DNA of 64,000 nucleotides from Agapetus fuscipes (lineage: Eukaryota; Arthropoda; Insecta; Trichoptera; Glossosomatidae). Under the pieces are notes generated by a model that was not told where the DNA came from, searched no databases, and worked only from the letters and a program-made list of their open reading frames with translations. A program made the position numbers and the translations under genes. Below are positions 42,811-53,415 of the stretch, one piece after another. Where the stretch lies: positions 4,325,852 to 4,389,851 of the forward strand of contig OX637350.1 of assembly GCA_951799405.1 (NCBI GenBank). The letters are read 5' to 3'. Positions within the stretch are counted from its first letter, which is position 1. Each line of letters begins with the position of its first letter.

Positions 42811-43557
42811 ACAAATTACATTTTTTAAAATCAAAGAATAAAAATAACAATATATACATAGACATAAAAAACTAAATCATAAAACCAAATTCACTTTAAC
42901 AAACCCTAGCCGCCAACATCACAGATCAACCGCCATTTCTTTCTATCCTTGCATACTTCTTTCATTTCCTCCAGAGTCATAACCTTCTTCATACAAGCTC
43001 TTCTTTTATTATGACTCTGGATATTCCATTCATTCGCAATTTCGGATATTTGGTCCATCCATACCTTTCTCGGTCTTCCTCTACCACGACATCCATCTAT
43101 TCTACCAACATATACTTTCTTCGTCAGTCTTTCCTCATTCATTCTCTCCATATGCCCAAACCATCTTAACAAACTTCTTTTAATCTTCACTTTCACACTT
43201 TCTTTTGCACCACATTCTTTTCTTACAAAATCATTCCTCACCCTGTCTCTCCGTTTTTTCCCAATCATACTTCTTAGAAAGTCCATTTCAACAGTATGGA
43301 CTTTACTAATTTCACTTTCATTCACCGTCCAGGCCTCGCTTCCATACATCAAGGTGGGTAAAAGTATGCCACTGCGTACCGCCAATCGAGCATTTTTAGA
43401 AATGTTTTGATTTTTGGCGATACAAGCTGTGGCACCCAGTACACACCTGCCCTTCATTACTCTTCTTTCAAGTTCACCTGTCATTCTTCCATCTTTCTCA
43501 AACTTACTTCCCAAGTATACAAACTCATTTACCACATCAACATTCATTCCGTTTAAT
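42811..43557 (-). pseudogene. RTE-like LINE, 5'-truncated, 213-codon frame
   Basis: The frame 42906-43547 encodes the region after the RT domain: NEFVYLGSKFEKDGRMTGEL, the LMYGSEAWTVNESE block, LLRWFGHMERMNEERLTKKV, the RGRGRPRKVWMDQI motif and a stop after ICDVGG. It aligns with about residues 575-789 of the 54623 protein at clear but moderate similarity, so it is a separate family. The frame is open throughout. The 5' break is near 43557. The protein part is non-functional alone because the RT core is absent. Confidence 0.85.
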
Positions 43558-43957
43558 TCTGAATAAGGCTGTTAATCTCTTAGCTCAGTTGGCTTGCAGC
43601 AAACGCGGCCCTCGGTAACGATAATGAATCGAAGTTTAATTTAAAATGTATTTATCGGTAACTCCTTTTGAAATTAACTAAGTAAGTACTCACAGAATCA
43701 AATACGGAAATGTAGGATTTCTTCTCAAATGCGATACGCATATAGAAATGATGACAAAACGATTTTCTTTATTTCTATATACTTAACGCGTTTTCGAAAT
43801 AAATTCTTGATGGCCGACTTTGGTTGTGTGAGACTCAACTGTGAGGCATTCATTGGAAGTAACAATTATTGAAAAGTAGGAATAAAGGTAATAAATCCTG
43901 AGAGTACTATGAGGGAGATATGTATTTATTAATCCTTTAGCTAGTCCAGTACCAGCA
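43558..43957. other. No confident feature
   Basis: A TTAGCTCAGTTGGC word at 43575 lacks a matching B box. Otherwise unexplained. Confidence 0.3.
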
Positions 43958-44254
43958 TGACCGGTCCGTAGTCCAGGTGGTAACACTTCGGACTCGTAAC
44001 TGGAAGGTTGTGGGTTCGAATCCCTGCGGAGCACAAAAAATATACCATTTATATATTCAAATTTGCTCTTCGCTGGGTTGAAAAATTCATAAACCTTTAC
44101 CAAAGACCGGTCATCAAAAGGTCCATCCAGCCTTACAACAATTGGGTCTTGCTTGAGAATTGGCGCTTTCTACAGCGACGACCAAGCTCGCACAGGGCTC
44201 TTGAGGTGTGATACACACAAAAACAGCGCTCACCAAATAAATCAGCCTAATTTT
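43958..44254 (+). mobile_element. B-family SINE, full length
   Basis: Head GACCGGTCCGTAGTCCAGG and GGGTTCGAATCCCTGC. Body CTTCGCTGGGTTGAAAAATT. 3' end CACCAAATAAATCAGCCTAA followed by poly(T). Close to the copy at 53132. Confidence 0.9.
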
Positions 44255-45104
44255 TTTTTTTTTTTTTAATAAACTCATACATTCGTAACAATATGATGGG
44301 ATAAGGAAGATGAATTGTGCATTTTATTTGTGAGATACACAATACCTTCGGAGGCAGGATCGCTATTTCTGAACAGATCTTACTCTACATCTGTAAATAG
44401 CGATCGCGTATCAAGTTCACGACCGCATCACGTCCGCACCATGATATTCCGCAGTATGCGTTTAAACTATAGCATTGACCAAAAGTATATGAAAACTAAA
44501 ACAGCGCCTCTTGTGACGGTACTAGTTTCCTTGCTTAAAGGGCTCGGTCGAGTTGATAAGTAACGTATCGATGTGACCACATTGATAAGTTAGCGATTGT
44601 GGATTTAAAATGGCCGATGCAGCAACACCTGTCCGACCGCAACAGCGCCATATTGGCTACCTCTCCCTACAATCAATCCACCATCGGACAATCGGCCTCG
44701 TGGTGATTTACAGTTGTAGAGATTTTATGGACATTGCCATTACAAAGCATGCCGGGGTGTGATTCATAAAAAAATCGTTAAAAAATATTACGTAGCCTTC
44801 TGTGCTACTCAAAACCAACATCTTTTCTTTTCTTTGTTTAGTCTTCATTTTTCTCGTATTTTTTTTCTTCTTTAACTTTTATTCCTCCTTTTTTATCTTC
44901 TCATCTTTCTTACTGTTAATTTTATTGCTGTTATCAACTTAATTTATTTTTAACTTAATCTATTTTTTTTGTAAGCTACTTTTAATTTTTAACCTACTTG
45001 TGGGATTTTTTTAGGATAAAGGCACACTACGGTATACGTATCCATTTCTTTTGTTTTAATAATTTGTGTCTGTATCTGCTTTTTCTCGTCAATAAATAAA
45101 TAAA
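44255..45104. other. No recognisable gene
   Basis: Imperfect hairpin GATCGCTATTT / AAATAGCGATC at 44359-44406. Dispersed word AAACTAAAACAGCGCC at 44494. Pyrimidine-rich stretch 44820-44990. Confidence 0.35.
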
Positions 45105-45205
45105 CATCAATTGCCACTTTCTTTCAGTGTCTCAAAACAAAGCCAACACAACGCAAAACACACTGCAACACTACGCAGTCACTAAAAAGCTCTGCAAGAA
45201 ATAAA
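45105..45205 (+). repeat. Dispersed repeat shared with 20565
   Basis: TCAATTGCCACTTTCTTTCAG, AAACAAAGCCAACACAACGC and ACACTACGCAG match 20595-20660. Confidence 0.6.
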
Positions 45206-45424
45206 CTAAGTTGCATATATGAAATATATCGCAACCGTTAAACTGAATAGCTACTGATTTAAGGAATCGTGGATAAAATATTTTACTGTGTGTAACTTGT
45301 CATAATAAGTGAACTAATATGTGCTCCTGACAAACGTCTAAACTACAGAATTTTCCCACTTCTTTTGTGTTTTCTGTAGGAAAATAGGAAAAAATGGGCA
45401 CTAATCTGAGAAACCCATATCTAT

Positions 45425-45900
45425 TCAAAGAAAGGGGTGAATGATCTTATCAGATTTGATAAAACAAAGATTCTATCTAAAGAAAGATTTCTCATCCCCC
45501 GACTTGTGAAGGAAGCAATCGAACACAGGCACCCCAACTTCAACAGAGATGACAGCTACAAACTTTCCAGTATATGGAGGCCAGTACTAACTTCAATGAT
45601 CCACCCTTTCATTAATCGGACGATTTCATAAGAAGACATAATATCGTCCTTCTGTACAACTGGAGCTATAGCGACATCTATGGATGTATCTCCGAAGGTT
45701 AATAAAAATACCTACAACCTTCGGCCTCGATCAAACAACAATAATTCAACAGTTCGTGTTTCCTCCTTGTAGAGGACACATGTCTCCTGAGGACGTCGGA
45801 TATGACTCCGACGAAACGTAGAGAAAATCGTTCTTCTCTTTTGCACGGTCAGTAAAATCCGTTTTTTTCATTCTTTAAAATGTCTAACGACCGTAATCAT
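45425..45900 (+). pseudogene. Penelope-like element C-terminus and 3' UTR
   Basis: The frame from 45437 reads KERFLIPRLVKEAIEHRHPN, FNRDDSYKLSSIWRPVL and ends at a stop after INRTIS. The pattern R-x-x-KEAIE-x-x-HP-NFNR-D-x-x-LS-x-x-W-P is the end of the C-terminal GIY-YIG region of Penelope-like elements. A further frame continues to NTYNLRPRS. The UTR has a hammerhead-like core at 45787-45816 and ends AATGTCTAACGACCGTAAT. The RT domain is absent. Confidence 0.68.
45787..45816 (+). ncRNA. Hammerhead-like ribozyme core
   Basis: CTGAGGA (45787-45793), GTCGGA-TATGAC-TCCGAC stem-loop, GAAA (45813-45816), same as at 11017. ACG then loop then CGT can form stem III. AGAAGA-type words upstream and TCTTCTC downstream could form stem I only with an internal bulge. 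Confidence 0.42.
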
Positions 45901-45967
45901 AATTTAAAATCTGTAACCCATATAAGCTTCATTATGTCACTTTTTCATTTGTAAGTTCACGTTTATA

Positions 45968-46228
45968 TATCGCTGCCTTAGTTCTTGTTTATCGTAAGCG
46001 CCATTGAGAAAATTTTACATGAGCAATGTTTGCATGTGTACTGGACCAATGTGTCTTATGAAAACAAGAAATTTATTTCAAAAATATATAAAAGAACTCT
46101 CACATTATCGAGTTTTACGGTTTTTCTTAGCTCAGATTGTGTAGAATTTGATTTTTAAGACAAATGCATGGAAAAGTCATATTTGACAAGATTGGCGTAT
46201 ACGATAAACAAGAACTGGGGGAGCGATA
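45968..46228 (-). mobile_element. MITE-1, complete diverged copy
   Basis: Termini ATCGCTGCCTTAGTTCTTG and, inverted at the right, TCGCTCCCCCAGTTCTTG. Interior CATGAGCAATGTTTGCATGT and AGCTCAGATTGTGTAGAA on the opposite strand to the copies at 37211 and 60218. Confidence 0.7.
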
Positions 46229-46252
46229 TGCTGCATATTTAGATACAAAAGA

Positions 46253-46386
46253 AGCCAATATTCACATGAACATAAACTTTGCAACTCCTGTCGACTTTCC
46301 CTGAAAGCGCGGTGTCATTGGCAAAAGTGAACCACGTTCTTACAGCATGGAAGGTCAGCCTCATACCAACCTATTAGTCAAGGAAT
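46253..46386 (-). repeat. A repeat 5' half
   Basis: CCAATATTCACATGAACATA to ATTAGTCAAGGAAT. The tail half is missing, which is the opposite of 5' truncation. Confidence 0.7.
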
Positions 46387-46950
46387 TTAATACCTCTTTT
46401 TGATACATTAGAAAAACGATATTTTAACTAAATGGCATTATACTTAATGAAATAAACTTAATTAGAAAGTAACTAATTATTTTGTTTTTAAAAAAAATAA
46501 AATATATAGGTATTATGTAGCTTACCGTTTCTAATTTCAAATCAATCGATAATATATGCTCTGAGCAATAGTGAAAGAGCATAAATACTCAAACATCGCA
46601 TAAACAAAAATTATGTATGAAAACTAAAACACTCGATAGAGGCGCTTTTGTACCTTCCATACTTTTTTTTATTTCAACGGCGCTTCACTCCAGGTACATC
46701 CACCTACTTGGTTAATCTTTTAATTTGGCAGACTTCCCGTTTACCGTTTTGATTGTTTTAATCGATCGCTTCTGTAAATCTAAATTACCATACTAATCGA
46801 TTTTGACAAAGCTATTAGTAAAGCCGCGGCAGCCGCCATTACAAAAAAAACTTAAACCGTCAATGGGTTAATTTTTTTTTTTTAATTTTTGATTTAACTT
46901 CTTAAATTTGTGTCACTTCATCTTTACCGTCTACAAGAAATAAATTTTAA
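46387..46950. other. No recognisable feature
   Basis: AT-rich; dispersed word AAAACTAAAACACTCG near 46621. Confidence 0.35.
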
Positions 46951-47198
46951 TCTTATCTAATCTAAGTTGCAAAGATATATTATAACATGTACAGTTCATA
47001 TTAATGCATACCCACAAATAGACACGTGTAAGTTCGCGGTTACAAATGCTGCATGTATACTTACAATTCAAAACCAAACCTTGTATAGACATAAACTCTG
47101 AAACTTTTGCCGACCTTCCCTGAAACAGGAGCGACATTGTAAAATTGAACTTTTTTTTACAGGGGTGGTCAGTCTCATACTAACCTATGAGTCAAGGA
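46951..47198 (-). repeat. A repeat, full length
   Basis: ATCTTATCTAATCTAAGTTG to ATGAGTCAAGGAAT. Confidence 0.8.
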
Positions 47199-47334
47199 AT
47201 AATAGAAAAATTAAAAAAGATTAAGATGATTTATTTCTTCGAGCGCTTTCGGTGTTATCACACCATTATGGAGGGAACAAAATAGATTTTGATGAAAACG
47301 AATAATTTAGTAATTTCAATTGAAAGTACCACGA

Positions 47335-47945
47335 TAATCTAAGTTGCCAAGATATTATAACATTTGAGATTCATATATAAGTATATTCATTTGAGGTTTG
47401 AATTTTAATTTGCATGTACAGGTATGCACCGTAGAAATGGCTCATTTGAGAAGTATGACAGGAAAAACACTGAAAGATTGAGTGAGAAACGAAAGGGTTC
47501 TAAATGAATGCGAAGTAAAAGAAAGCGTGAAAGTGAAAGTTCAAAGAAGTGTGATGCGATGGTTTGGACATATTGAAAGGATGAATGAAGACCGACTGAC
47601 AAAAAGAGTGTATAAAGGGAATGTAATACATAGGTAAGCGTGGAAGGGGAAGGATTAATCAGATAAGTGAGATTGCGAATGAATGGAATTTACAGAGTGG
47701 ATACAAGTGAAGAGCATGCATGAAAAGAGTGATGAAATTAGATGAGATGAAAGAAGTATGTAAGGACAGAGTCAAGTGGAGGCACTTGTGTGGAGGCACC
47801 GGCCACCCCTAGAGGAATGGCGGCAGGATACAAGACAAGACATGCAGCATTGGCAGCGCGAACTCACACGTGTCTGTTTGTGGGCGTACATTTAATATGA
47901 ATTTAAAATGTTAATATATCTTTGCAACTTAGACTATAGATTACC
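47335..47945 (+). pseudogene. RTE-like LINE fragment flanked by A fragments
   Basis: 47335-47428 holds pieces of A tail in both orientations. From about 47438 coding sequence matches residues 663-789 of the 54623 protein (SVKVKVQRSVMRWFGHIERM, EDRLTKRVYKGNVI, GGTGHP-like end GGHRPPLE in another frame), with several frameshifts and stops. After the stop the text GAGGAATGGCGGCAGGATAC is shared with 54585-54622. An A tail (47850-47945, ending CTTAGACTATAG) follows directly, so this LINE family too can carry the A 3' end. Confidence 0.75.
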
Positions 47946-48139
47946 TTATATATAAAATCAAACGGATGTATGTATGTTTGTCTCGTATGGATTCCTAAAC
48001 TATTAAACCGATTGCAATGAAACTTAATTACATGAGTTATTGTTTACATGCCAACTTAGTCTTCTGTATAAAAATACAGGGGCGATCAAGGAAATTAGAG
48101 CAGAAATACGCTTAAACTATTTTCCCCTAATCACAGGAT
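47946..48139. other. Unexplained repeat-like sequence
   Basis: Contains AAACGGATGTATGTATGTTT and AAACCGATTGCAATGAAAC, phrases common in arthropod non-autonomous repeats. Confidence 0.35.
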
Positions 48140-48285
48140 TTTTTTAGACTAAAAGAAGTGTGCAAAGATACAACACAGTGGAGACACATCTGCAGAGATA
48201 CTGGTCACCCCTAACAGAAAAACGGTAACAGTGCGACGAGTGAGACGAGCCACGACAAGGGGTGGCAGGGTACAGCTAGTTGTAG
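48140..48285 (+). pseudogene. LINE C-terminus of a third RTE-like subfamily
   Basis: Reads KEVCKDTTQWRHICRDTGHP and a stop. The 3' UTR CGAGTGAGACGAGCCACGAC and AAGGGGTGGCAGGGTAC matches, inverted, 62915-63000. Confidence 0.65.
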
Positions 48286-48816
48286 TATAAATTTTCTTTG
48301 ATTTTTTATTTACCTCGATTAATATTCATACTATATCCCCCTATAATTAAAAATTCAACGGCCTCCCCATACAAAATAATTGTGCGTTAATGGATGACAA
48401 ACTGAAGAACTCCTGAACAGATGCACGTCATATTCACAACAAATATTGTTCAGGACTTGGGATGTGCTTCCTCATCATTAATAGATTTTTAATTGTTGTT
48501 TTTTAAATAAATAAACATGATAATCACAACACCTTTTTATGTACACCTATGCGAGAAACAAAACTCATTTTGACATTCGAATTTTAAATAAATTGCCAAC
48601 ACTTCAACATACGCTTCAAAGTTGCCATACAAGTCGATTCTTTTTCGGTTGAATTCCGTTGAGTACCTACCTATATTCTTTATTTATTTCAAAATTATAC
48701 TTCAACCAGTTATAACATGTATTTTTTAGAAATAATGACGATCGATTAGGTCAACTTTTTATATGAAACCATACTTATTGCGGCATTTAATTTTTTTTAA
48801 GTATTATTATAATATA
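48286..48816. other. No recognisable feature
   Basis: AT-rich; nothing recognised. Confidence 0.35.
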
Positions 48817-50905
48817 CAATCTAAGTTGCATAGACGCATTAACATTTATAATTCATATTCAATGCACTACTCCACGGAGACACGAGTGAGTTTGCGCTTA
48901 CAAATGCTGCATGTGTATTTACAAATAAAAATTTCAGCCTCTCATGACCATAAGACCCTGCAACTTTTGCTGACCTTTTCAGAAACAGGGGACACATTTG
49001 TTAAGTGAACCCATTTATGCGATATGGGTGGTAAGCCTCATACTAACCCTTAAGTCAAGGAATTTGATTCAACAACGTTAAATTTAATTTATAATCTAAA
49101 GTTGCAAAAAAAGTTATTTGATGATTCAAATTGAATGCACGCCCACAAACTGGCAAATGTCATTACACGTTAACATATAGTTGTGGCGCGTGATTTTTTA
49201 TAAATATTAGAATATATAATGTAAGTTGCACAGATACAATAACTTTTATAATTCATATTCAATGCATGCCCCCCTGGAGACACGAGTGGGTTCGCACTTA
49301 TAAATGCTGCATGTGAACTTACAAATTAAAATTAAGGCCTCTAATGAACATAAGCCCTGCAACTTTTGCCAACCTTTTCAAAAACAGGGGAAACATTTGT
49401 CAAGTGAACCATTTTTTGCGATCTGGGTATTCAAGCTCATACTTCCCTATCCGTCAAGGATTTGAGTTTAAAAAATCCTTCAACAAAGTTAAATTTAATT
49501 TATAATCTAAAGTTGCAAAAAAAGTTATTTGATGATTCAAATTGAATGCACGCCCACCAACTGGCAAATGTCATTTCACGCTAACCTTCAGTTGTGGCGC
49601 TTGATTTTTTTTAAATATTAGAATATATAATCTAAGTTGCACAGATACAATAACTTTTATGATTCATATTCAATGCATGTCCCCCTGGAGACACGAGTGG
49701 GTTCGCACTTATAAATGCTGTATGTGAACTTACAAATTCAAATTATGGCCTGTAATGAACATGAGCCCTGCAACTTTTGCCACCCTTTTCAAAAAAGGGG
49801 AAACATTTTTCAAATGAACCATTTTTTGCAATAAGGGTATTCAGGCTCATACTAACCTATAAGTCAAGGAATTTCTAATCTAATCTAAGCAGCAAGGATA
49901 TATATCATTTAAGATTTATATTCAATGCATTCCCACAAGCAGACATGTATAATTTCGCGCTGGCACATGCCGCATGTGGACCTACATTATAAAAACCCAA
50001 TCTCAAATGAACATAAGCCCTGCAACTCTTGCCATCCTTCCCTGAAACAGGGGTGAAATTGGCAAAGTAAACCATTTTTCACAGTATGGGTGGTCAGCCG
50101 CATACCAATCTATAAGTCAAGGATTTGAGTTTGAAAAATCCTTAAACAACGTTAATCTTAATTTATAATCTAAAGTTGCAAAAAAACTTATTTGATGATT
50201 CAAATTAAATGCACACCCATAAGCTGGCAAATGTCATTTCACGTTAACATATAATTGTGACACTTGATGTTTTAATATTAGAATATAAATCTAAGTTGCA
50301 TAGATACATTTTATAATTCATATTCAATGCATGCTTCCATGGAGACACGAGTGAGTTCCCGCTTAGAAATGCTGCATGTGAACTTACAAATTAAAATGAA
50401 GTCCTCTAATGCACATAAGCTCTGCAACTTTTGCCGACCTTTTCAGAAACAGGGGGAACATTAGTTAAGTGAACCCATTTATGCGATATGGGTGGTAAGC
50501 CTCATACTAACCCTTAAGTCAAGGAATTTGATTCAACAACGTTAAATTTAATTTATAATCTAAAGTTGCAAAAAAAGTTATTTGATGATTCAAATTGAAT
50601 GCACACCCACAAGCTGGCAAATGTCTTTTCACGCTAACATATAATTGTGGCACTTGATGTTTTTAATTTTAGAATATAAATCTAAGTTGCATACATACAT
50701 TTTATAATTCATATTCAATGCATGCTCTCAAGCAGACATGAGTGAGTTTGCGCTTACAAATGCTGCATGTGTAACTACAAATAAAAATTTCAGCCTCTCA
50801 TGACCATAAGCCATGCAACTTTTGTCGACCTTTTCAGGAACAGAGAAACATTCGTTCAGTGAACATTTTTTTAGGTATGGGAGGTCAGCCTCATACCTCA
50901 TGCTT
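48817..50905 (-). repeat. Composite tandem array of diverged A repeats
   Basis: Full-length diverged A units (48817-49062, 49213-49462, 49621-49871, 50288-50525, 50680-50905) alternate with a truncated A tail unit (49085-49190, 49503-49600, 50163-50270, 50562-50665), all on the minus strand. The composite unit is about 390-410 bases, with linkers such as AATCCTTCAACAAAGTTAAA and CAGTTGTGGCGC(T/G)TGATT repeated. This is block duplication of a pair, not independent insertion. The variant TTTTCA(A/G)AAACAGGGG marks the group. Confidence 0.85.
49873..50124 (-). repeat. Young A repeat inserted in the array
   Basis: TCTAATCTAATCTAAGCAGC to TATAAGTCAAGG, GCGGCTGACC subtype, clearly less diverged than the array units. 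It sits exactly at the 5' boundary of the unit 49621-49871. Confidence 0.83.
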
Positions 50906-51087
50906 CATACAAGAATCTCAGAACACGAAAGAACTAAATAACCCTTTTACCGCAATTTTTTTTCAAATTACTTCTTAAAGCATTTAATTACTATGAAGGA
51001 GGTGTGAGGAAAAATTATTGCGAAGCCAGACTCACTCTGCCCGAAGGGCCTAGCAGACAACCGTGCGCAGCACGGTCAGTCTGCTAG
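50906..51087 (+). mobile_element. Helitron-like 3' end with long palindrome
   Basis: Ends ACCGTGC-GCA-GCACGGT (51060-51076), spacer CAGTCTG, CTAG (51084-51087), T. An outer pair CTAGCAGAC (51050-51058) / GTCTGCTAG (51079-51087) extends the palindrome. The 5' limit is uncertain. No Rep/helicase. Confidence 0.45.
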
Positions 51088-51097
51088 TGTATATATA

Positions 51098-51204
51098 ATA
51101 ATCTATAATCTAAGTTACAAGGATATATTCATTTAAAGCTCTCAGATGTATGCCCACAAACAAACACGTGTAGTTCGCGCTTACAAATGCTGAATGTGTA
51201 CTAT
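51098..51204 (-). repeat. A repeat 3' fragment
   Basis: CTATAATCTAAGTTACAAGG to CTTACAAATGCTGAATGTGT. Confidence 0.72.
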
Positions 51205-51664
51205 TATACAATTTTCTACAAGTTTCTTGATATGCGAGTTTTAACTAAAGCTATTCCAACATGATATATAACCATTTAATCGACATTCCACGATCGTTTA
51301 TTCAATTATACGATTCCAAATTGCAATCAATTAAAAGAATTTCCATCCAGTATAATATATATTTTGTAAATGTATACAATTGTAGCGTGTTTATCGGTAT
51401 GAATATATGAACCTCTAATGAACGTTAAAATTCCAAATTTTACACGAGATGGCGGACGATTTGAATACGAACCGGTCTGAGCTATGTTCACGTGTCTCGG
51501 ACCTCAAAACGTGTACAGGTACCAGAGAAGTTGGTTTTCGAAAAAACAGGTTCCGGTCAACTAATACTTTGCGTTATTAAAGAGAAGAAAAAAAACAGTA
51601 GTTTTGCAACGAGCGATACAAACATGTTTTTCAAAATTGTACGATATTATGATGCTGTAAGAGA
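51205..51664. other. No recognisable feature
   Basis: ORF 51492-51752 runs into an A repeat and has no domain. Confidence 0.35.
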
Positions 51665-51878
51665 TTGGTGCTGTAAAAACTTGGTTCACTTTTGCAAATG
51701 CCACCCCGGTTTCAGGGAAAGGCGGCAGTTAAAAAGGATTATGTTCATGTGAGGTTTGGTTTATTTTGTATGTACACATGCAGCATGTGAACTTTCATGC
51801 GCCTGCTTGCGGGCATGCATTAAATATGAGCCATAAACGTCAATATATCTTTGCAATTAGATTAACATTACAATCTTG
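51665..51878 (+). repeat. A repeat, 5'-truncated
   Basis: GCTGTAAAAACTTGGTTCAC to CTTTGCAATTAGATTA. Confidence 0.78.
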
Positions 51879-51937
51879 TTGAAACCAAACCCTTTGCAGG
51901 ATGAAAACAATTCTAACTCTTGTTGGTCAAAAACAAT

Positions 51938-52022
51938 TCTAACATGCGACCCCTTCGGGGATAACGCAGGCAAGAAGTTACACTATATGTGTAGCTTAGT
52001 TGCGTTTAGTTGCGTTTGCGTT
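51938..52022 (+). mobile_element. C SINE 3' end
   Basis: CATGCGACCCCTTCGGGGAT to AGTTGCGTTTAGTTGCGTTT, again showing TTGCGT tail units. Confidence 0.78.
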
Positions 52023-52039
52023 GGTCCTTAAAATTTATC

Positions 52040-52293
52040 AACATGAAAAGCATTACAACCCGAGGTGGGTCTTGGCATCCTGGATCAACCGCAGCCACCG
52101 CTGTCTATTCAACGCCTTCCTCCTGCAGTCCCGTTTTTTTTCTGCACGAAAGTCTTCCAAACCAAAACTCCATCTAGCCATATGAGCCTCAGTGGGCAAT
52201 ATTTTGGTACGATTTGTGCTCCTCGGGGGATAGAACCCACCGCCTTTCAATTATGAATTAATCGCGTTAACCATTACACTAAAAACCGGTCAG
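52040..52293 (-). mobile_element. tRNA-headed SINE fused to LINE-like end
   Basis: The minus-strand head at 52198-52293 has A box TAGTGTAATGGTTAACGCG and B box GGTGGGTTCTATCCCC, followed by GAGGAGCACAAATCGTACC as in B SINEs. The following 52040-52190 reads FRAEKKRDCRRKALNRQRWL, RLIQDAKTHLGL and a stop, resembling a LINE C-terminus. It could be one element (SINE with LINE tail) or two. Confidence 0.45.
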
Positions 52294-52599
52294 GTATGTA
52301 TGCACATACCTGTACTAGGTACATTTATGATTTCCATTTTTTACGTAATTAAGGAAATTGACTTTATTTTTTATCTCTAAAATATAACGTAATTCCTTAT
52401 CTTTGTTAGTACAGCACGCGAGTAAGGTACACAAAAAAAAATCATGTAATTTTAGGGCATTCATGGGGAAGCTAAAATCAAAAAACATTTTAATTTTTTC
52501 CAAAATTATTTTCATGATAAAAACATTTCCCAGATTTTGAAAATTAGAAAGTACATTCATTACTTACATTTAAACCTTAGGAATTAAGCTTAGAAATCT
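52294..52599. other. No recognisable feature
   Basis: Nothing recognised. Confidence 0.35.
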
Positions 52600-52852
52600 G
52601 ATGGTAGAATGCTTGCATTCCATGCCGAGAGCAAGGGTTCGTTCCCAAGGTTTACTCGGCCTGCACAAGAAATAAGAACCAGCCTCCCCGGGAGCTGGGA
52701 GACCCGTACTTCAAATGAAAGTGGTTGGTGTGAGACCGGCTTTTAAACCTTTACTTACCCGTTAAAATAAATAGGTCCCGAATCGCCACATGCGACCCCT
52801 TCGGGGATAACGCAGGCAAGAAGTTACACTGTATTTATAGTTTAGTTGCGAT
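52600..52852 (+). mobile_element. C SINE missing the first bases of its head
   Basis: GGTAGAATGCTTGCATTCCA, GGGTTCGTTCCC B box, CCGGGAGCTGGGAGACC, CCTTCGGGGATAACGCAGGC, 3' end TTATAGTTTAGTTGCG. Confidence 0.82.
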
Positions 52853-52989
52853 GAAATATCAGATCATGTTATTAACGAAGTAAAGAAACAAATCGACAGA
52901 AGTCTCATAAAAAACTATTATTGTTTTTATACCTACAAAATAATTTTTACCACCTTCTCCATCTTATCACACACAGGGTAAGATTGGGG

Positions 52990-53131
52990 GGAGAAGAGCT
53001 CTCAAGGACGTCGAAGGATATGCGACAATCTTCAACAAAAGCACTAAGTCTCTGTTTCGAGCCACGATATCCAAGGTCAAAATAGCCATGATGATCGCCG
53101 ACCCTCGATAAAAGTTCTACTAAAACAAGAA
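52990..53131 (+). pseudogene. LINE C-terminus (NKSTKSLFRA type)
   Basis: The frame at about 53000-53100 reads ATIFNKSTKSLFRATISKVK and IAMMIADPR, then a stop. This is the last segment of a non-LTR reverse transcriptase lineage, with a sister, inverted, at 62236-62345. Confidence 0.6.
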
Positions 53132-53415
53132 GGACCGGTCCGTTGTCCAGTCGTAACACTTTGGATTCGAAAATGGAAGGTTGTGGGTTCGAATCCTGGC
53201 GGAGCACAAAAAATATACCATTTATATTTTCAAATTTGCTCTTCGCTGGGTTGAAAAATTCATAAGCCTTTACCAAAGACGGTCCATCCAGCCTTACAGC
53301 AACTGGGTTTTGCTTGAGAATTGGCGCTTTCTTCAGCGACGACCATGCTTGCAGAGGGCTCTTGAGGTGTGATACACACAAAAACAGCGCTCACCCAATA
53401 AATCAGCCTAATTTA
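53132..53415 (+). mobile_element. B-family SINE, full length
   Basis: GACCGGTCCGTTGTCCAG, GGGTTCGAATCCTGGC, CTTCGCTGGGTTGAAAAATT, CACCCAATAAATCAGCCTAA. Confidence 0.9.

Noticed and set aside
43573..43640. tRNA gene suggested by TTAGCTCAGTTGGC
   Set aside because: No B box and no cloverleaf in the following 60 bases.
48817..50905. CRISPR-like array because of repeated units with spacers
   Set aside because: Units are long diverged retroelement copies in an animal genome; no short exact repeats.
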